Below, one piece after another: positions 5,657 to 8,039 of a stretch of 8,039 nucleotides of DNA. The translations under genes were made by a program, and so were the position numbers. This DNA is from Solobacterium sp. (GTDB lineage: Bacteria; Bacillota_I; Bacilli_A; Erysipelotrichales; Erysipelotrichaceae), in assembly GCA_016284975.1 (NCBI GenBank), contig JAEEPV010000296.1, positions 1 through 8,039 on the forward strand. The letters are read 5' to 3'. The first letter of the stretch is position 1, and every line of letters begins with the position of its first letter. The notes beneath the pieces are model-generated. The model was not told where the DNA came from and ran no database searches. It worked only from the letters and a program-made list of their open reading frames with translations.

Positions 5657-5725
5657 GGTGTAGCCAAGCGGTAAGGCAGGGGACTTTGACTCCCTCATGC
5701 GTGGGTTCGAATCCCGCCACCCCAG
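5654..5725 (+). tRNA. tRNA-Gln, anticodon TTG
   Basis: A full cloverleaf of 72 nt can be drawn: acceptor TGGGGTG (5654-5660) with CACCCCA (5718-5724), D stem GCC/GGC (5663-5665, 5675-5677), anticodon stem GGGGA/TCCCT (5679-5683, 5691-5695, one G-U), loop CTTTGAC with anticodon TTG at 5686-5688, a 5-nt variable region, and T stem GTGGG/CCCGC around loop TTCGAAT. The discriminator is G at 5725. CCA is not encoded (CTC follows), so the nucleotidyltransferase must add it. The gene stands alone with its own terminator. Confidence 0.97.
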
Positions 5726-5734
5726 CTCAGAAAT

Positions 5735-5759
5735 CCTGCATCGTTATGCAGGTTTTTTT
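5735..5759 (+). terminator. Intrinsic terminator of the tRNA-Gln unit
   Basis: CCTGCAT (5735-5741) and ATGCAGG (5746-5752) form a perfect 7-bp stem with a CGTT loop, followed by seven T. It lies 9 nt after the tRNA. Confidence 0.88.
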
Positions 5760-5810
5760 GACTTGTACGTTTTTACAAGAAAAACTGAAAACTGCCTGGA
5801 AAAGCCGGAA

Positions 5811-5844
5811 ATATTAAAACCAAGCTTCATTCAGCTCGGTTTTT
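5811..5844 (-). terminator. Hairpin with T-tract, probably the terminator of the glycosyltransferase transcript
   Basis: AAAACC-A-AGC (5816-5825) faces GCT-C-GGTTTT (5834-5843) across an 8-nt loop. On the plus strand one A-C mismatch interrupts the stem; on the minus strand that pair becomes G-U, so the 10-bp stem is continuous and is followed by TTTTAATATTT. It therefore fits best as a minus-strand terminator, lying about 205 nt beyond the glycosyltransferase stop codon. Some activity on the plus strand is possible because five T also follow there. Confidence 0.45.
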
Positions 5845-5859
5845 GAATAATTATTATAG

Positions 5860-6006
5860 TCAGCATTTACCGTTGCCAAGAGAGGATCCAAGTCCGCCAA
5901 ACACAAGCTGGCCAAAACGGAATTGCATCTGCGGCGGAGGGAAAACGACGATACTCAGGAATGGTACGAAGTGCTGTTACTGACGATGATGTGTATGAAA
6001 CAGTGA
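5860..6006 (+). pseudogene. Start-less lysine/arginine-rich open frame, possible gene remnant in the 5760-6049 gap
   Basis: The stretch 5760-6049 holds no convincing gene. The most coding-like frame runs from just after TAG (5857-5859) to TGA (6004-6006), 48 codons, and includes KRGSKSAKHKLAKTELHLRR and then EWYEVLLLTMMCMKQ: a basic, then acidic-amphipathic, then hydrophobic pattern. It has no ATG, GTG or TTG start with a ribosome binding site near its beginning; the only ATG codons are in its last few codons. A second plus frame is open over much of the same stretch (5847-6023), and a 22-codon minus-strand frame (5928-5860) encodes a Gly-rich peptide, also without a ribosome binding site. 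I do not recognise any of these. A decayed gene or chance open frames fit equally well. Confidence 0.2.
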
Positions 6007-6049
6007 ATCACATCGAAGCATAAATCGAAGCGATACAAAGCAAATCATC

Positions 6050-7099
6050 TTAAAGCTTCCCGAGTTTTCGAAGATCCGGCCTGTGGTCGAGATCCGGGCT
6101 TTTCCGGATTTCTCCAACGAAGTCATACAGGGACGCATAATCTTCTTTCAGAAGAAGGCGGAGTCCTTCTTTTTTATAGTCCGCCAGCGTAAAGTCATCG
6201 ATCAGTGCCGGCATGTATGCACTGAATTCAAACCCGTGCATATCCCGGAAGATTTCAATTGCTTTCTCTCTTTCGTATGCACGGTGCGTCTTCAGGATGA
6301 TCTCCCACATCACGGAACCGTAGTTTTCCACGAGCAGTTCATGGTATGGCGTCAGGTCATAACCGGAGCTCTTTAGAAACTCCAGCATCGGCGGGTAGGT
6401 ATACTGCAGGGTGTAATGATCGTTTTCTTTGGTACGAAATGTGATTGAAGAAAGATTCGTGCGGTACAGATACAGAACATGCGAGATATACCAGAAGGTC
6501 TCTGCGTTTTCAAACAGCTGAATGCTCATGAGCTTGTCTTCCATAAGACTTCGCTTTCCGTTGTCGCTGTAGTCGGTATCTTCGGTGAAAAGCTCGCGTT
6601 TCACGACCTTGAGCGGAAGTCCGTTCACCCGCTGGGAGGAGACAAACACCTTCATAATGTCATCTTTATCGACTTCACCCGTATCAAAAAGTGGCGGCCG
6701 TTCGGTTTCAAAGAAATGTCCCTCATCATCGAATTTCAGCCAGCGCAGAATAATCATATCCGGATAATGTTCTTCTATTACCGAAACGATATCTTCATAC
6801 CAGCTCTTTTCGACAAGATCATCCGAGTCGAGAAAGCCCACATACAGACCCTCAGCCTCCTGAATTGCCGCATAGCGTGCGACCATATTCCCGCGGTTAT
6901 TCTCATGGAGAACTTTTACGATGTCCGGATACCGCTTTCCATACTCTTCCATGATTTTCGGGCAGCCGTCCGTACATCCGTCATCCATGATGATCACCTC
7001 CGCCCGTGCATCGAGTTGCGGCAGAAGAGAATTGAGACAGTCTCTGAAGTAGATTTCGGTATTATAAACCGGCAGAATTACACTCAGCAGTTTTTCCAC
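6050..7099 (-). CDS. GT2-family glycosyltransferase
   Basis: 349 residues from the preferred start. The GT-A catalytic domain occupies about the first 210: LLSVILPVYNTEIYFRDCLN at the start, Asp39-Asp40 in IIMDDGCTDGCP (nucleotide binding), the NRGNMVARYAAI helix near 68-79, and the DXD-type metal site DSDD (91-94) in VGFLDSDDLVE. Glu-Asp at 187-188 (SLMEDKLMS) fits the usual acceptor-side catalytic region. The C-terminal part (about 215-349) is soluble and not assigned; there is no membrane anchor. Such enzymes add one sugar from a nucleotide-sugar donor, often in capsule, teichoic-acid or exopolysaccharide synthesis; donor and acceptor are unknown. The start is best at GTG 7099, with GAAGGGAG upstream at 7118-7111. 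A TTG at 7120 gives a longer form but has no ribosome binding site and would lie at or before the predicted transcription start. The gene is single and divergent from the GrpB-ANL gene. Confidence 0.92.
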   Translation of the reverse strand: MEKLLSVILPVYNTEIYFRDCLNSLLPQLDARAEVIIMDDGCTDGCPKIMEEYGKRYPDIVKVLHENNRGNMVARYAAIQEAEGLYVGFLDSDDLVEKSWYEDIVSVIEEHYPDMIILRWLKFDDEGHFFETERPPLFDTGEVDKDDIMKVFVSSQRVNGLPLKVVKRELFTEDTDYSDNGKRSLMEDKLMSIQLFENAETFWYISHVLYLYRTNLSSITFRTKENDHYTLQYTYPPMLEFLKSSGYDLTPYHELLVENYGSVMWEIILKTHRAYEREKAIEIFRDMHGFEFSAYMPALIDDFTLADYKKEGLRLLLKEDYASLYDFVGEIRKSPDLDHRPDLRKLGKL

Positions 7100-7122
7100 A
7101 ATATTGTTTACTCCCTTCAAGA

Positions 7123-7131
7123 ATCATATCA
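7123..7131 (-). promoter_or_regulatory. Extended -10 promoter of the glycosyltransferase gene
   Basis: On the minus strand TGATATGAT (7131-7123) is an extended -10 with a TATGAT hexamer. The -35 position (ACAGGA, 17 nt upstream) is poor. The predicted start near 7116 leaves a leader of about 17 nt before the GTG at 7099 and would exclude the TTG at 7120 as a start codon. Confidence 0.45.
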
Positions 7132-7182
7132 TGTGTGAATCGCTTTCCTGTACAATGGGATTCAGGAAAAAGGAGAACGGCT

Positions 7183-8039
7183 ATGACAATACTCGGACTC
7201 GAAGACGGGAAAGTTGAACTCTATCCACATGATGAAGCGTGGGAGACCATCGCAAAGGATATGATGAAAAAAATCAAAGCGGTCATGCAGGATGACGTCC
7301 TGGAAATCGATCATGACGGCGGCACCTCGATCCGCTGCGCATGGGCAAAGCCAATTATTGATATTATCGTCCTGGTTCCGGATTTCAGCGTTATCGAAAA
7401 GCATCTTCCCGCTCTTTCAAAGCTCGGCATTGAATACATCGGCGAAATTCTCCCTCAACAGCATCTGGGCTTCATTCGCACTGAAGATGGAAAGGGAAAA
7501 ACCTTTCATATTCACTTTGCCGTACCGGAGTCTGAATTTCGGAAAGAACACCTGGATGTCCGTGATCTCTTGAACGAGGATCCCATAGCGGGTCGAATTT
7601 ACAGTGAATCCAAGCTGCGGTATTCGAGAGGCAACGAAGATGAACGCCTCAACTATCGGGAAGAAAAACAAAACATGTATGCGGTGCTGTGTCAGGTGGC
7701 AAAAGCCAGAAGGGAAAGGAAAGAGGGAACAAAGAAATGTCCGAGCTTCCTGGACGATCTCTTCCTGACCATCCTGGCCTCACTGGAGGAAGCGGCAATC
7801 GTATACGCTGACGGCAGAGCCCCGCTGTTTCGCAAGGAGCTTGCAGGAAATCTGATCCGTGTTGCTGAACGGCTGAAGGAGTGCGGTGTTTCGAAACAGG
7901 AGCGGATTCTGATCGCTACGGATGATATCGCAAAACAGCTCACCGTGATCCTGGGTGCCGCCTATGACGGCATTGTATCGGTTCTCACGGAAGAAACGGA
8001 CACAAAGAAACTGGAAGAAATACGCGCCCGCACCGGAGC
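7183..8039 (+). CDS. GrpB-family nucleotidyltransferase-like domain fused to an AMP-binding (ANL) adenylation domain, 3' end cut by window
   Basis: The frame is unbroken from ATG 7183 to the window end (285 full codons). Residues about 8-180 fit the GrpB/UPF0157 family of nucleotidyltransferase-fold proteins: YPHDEAWETIAKDM at the start, DHDGGTS (43-49; usually HIGSTS), the strongly conserved KPIIDIIVLV (56-65), THFHxHF-like TFHIHF (107-112), then the FRKEHLDVRDLLNEDP and LNYREEKQNMY segments. After a short basic linker (about 174-186), residues about 187-285 resemble the first part of an acyl-AMP-forming (ANL) domain: AAIVYADGRAPLFRKELAGN, then VAERLKECGVSKQERILIAT, then ILGAAYDGIVSVL, the pattern of start, helix, G-V-x-x-x-D/E-R and A-x-x-x-G-x-x-x-V. 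The diagnostic SGTTG-type phosphate loop would lie beyond the window. Start choice is supported by AAAAAGGAG about 7 nt upstream; TACAAT at 7151-7156 is a possible -10. The job of the fused protein is unknown. Confidence 0.75.
   Translation, partial: MTILGLEDGKVELYPHDEAWETIAKDMMKKIKAVMQDDVLEIDHDGGTSIRCAWAKPIIDIIVLVPDFSVIEKHLPALSKLGIEYIGEILPQQHLGFIRTEDGKGKTFHIHFAVPESEFRKEHLDVRDLLNEDPIAGRIYSESKLRYSRGNEDERLNYREEKQNMYAVLCQVAKARRERKEGTKKCPSFLDDLFLTILASLEEAAIVYADGRAPLFRKELAGNLIRVAERLKECGVSKQERILIATDDIAKQLTVILGAAYDGIVSVLTEETDTKKLEEIRARTG

Noticed and set aside
6479..7138. 219-codon plus-strand frame opposite the glycosyltransferase
   Set aside because: It is a shadow of the GT2 gene, whose catalytic motifs are intact; no ribosome binding site or recognisable domain was seen.
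7740..7814. Separate gene starting at the ATG at 7738 after the GrpB domain
   Set aside because: That frame hits a stop after about 24 codons, while the GrpB frame remains open and gives the adenylation-domain pattern.

Overview
The window looks like ordinary chromosome from a low-to-mid-GC member of the Bacillota (Firmicutes). Support comes from strong AGGAGG-type ribosome binding sites, extended -10 promoters, intrinsic hairpin/T-tract terminators, and gene families common in anaerobic Clostridia and Erysipelotrichia (free-standing YbaK/PrdX-type tRNA deacylase, FNT channel, VanZ-like protein, YwaF-like membrane protein). I cannot name a genus. There are no rRNA genes, CRISPR arrays, complete insertion sequences or phage genes.

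Layout. (1) Positions 1-655, plus strand: the 3' end of a class I/II PLP aminotransferase followed 5 nt later by an Lrp/AsnC-type regulator. (2) Positions 3202-656, minus strand: a compact four-gene operon read VanZ-like protein, prolyl-tRNA-editing-type deacylase, formate/nitrite channel, YwaF/TMEM164-like membrane protein. Its last stop codon abuts the regulator's stop codon, and its apparent terminator lies inside the regulator's coding sequence. (3) Positions 3203-3407: a divergent promoter region with an extended -10 on each strand and a 12-bp perfect palindrome, GTAACCGGTTAC. (4) Positions 3408-4591, plus strand: an SPFH/band-7 (QmcA/stomatin-like) gene coupled by a TAATG overlap to a small single-span membrane protein carrying Cys and His residues, then a clear terminator. 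(5) Positions 4645-5442: a Cof-type HAD phosphatase, then a terminator with a promoter overlapping it. (6) Positions 5539-5759: a hairpin-rich leader, a tRNA-Gln(TTG) gene and its terminator. (7) Positions 5760-6049: no convincing gene; a likely minus-strand terminator and a lysine/arginine-rich open frame without a start codon that may be a gene remnant. (8) Positions 7099-6050, minus strand: a GT2 glycosyltransferase, best started at a GTG codon. (9) From 7183 to the window end, plus strand: an unbroken frame that starts as a GrpB-family nucleotidyltransferase-like domain and continues into the N-terminal part of what looks like an AMP-binding (ANL) adenylation domain.

How the genes work together. 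The aminotransferase/regulator pair suggests locally controlled amino-acid metabolism. The minus operon combines translation quality control with three membrane proteins and has no obvious single pathway. The SPFH gene and its small partner probably form one membrane unit. The most unusual items are the GrpB-adenylation fusion at the right edge, the small Cys/His partner occupying the slot where NfeD often sits beside SPFH genes, and the structured leader ahead of tRNA-Gln.
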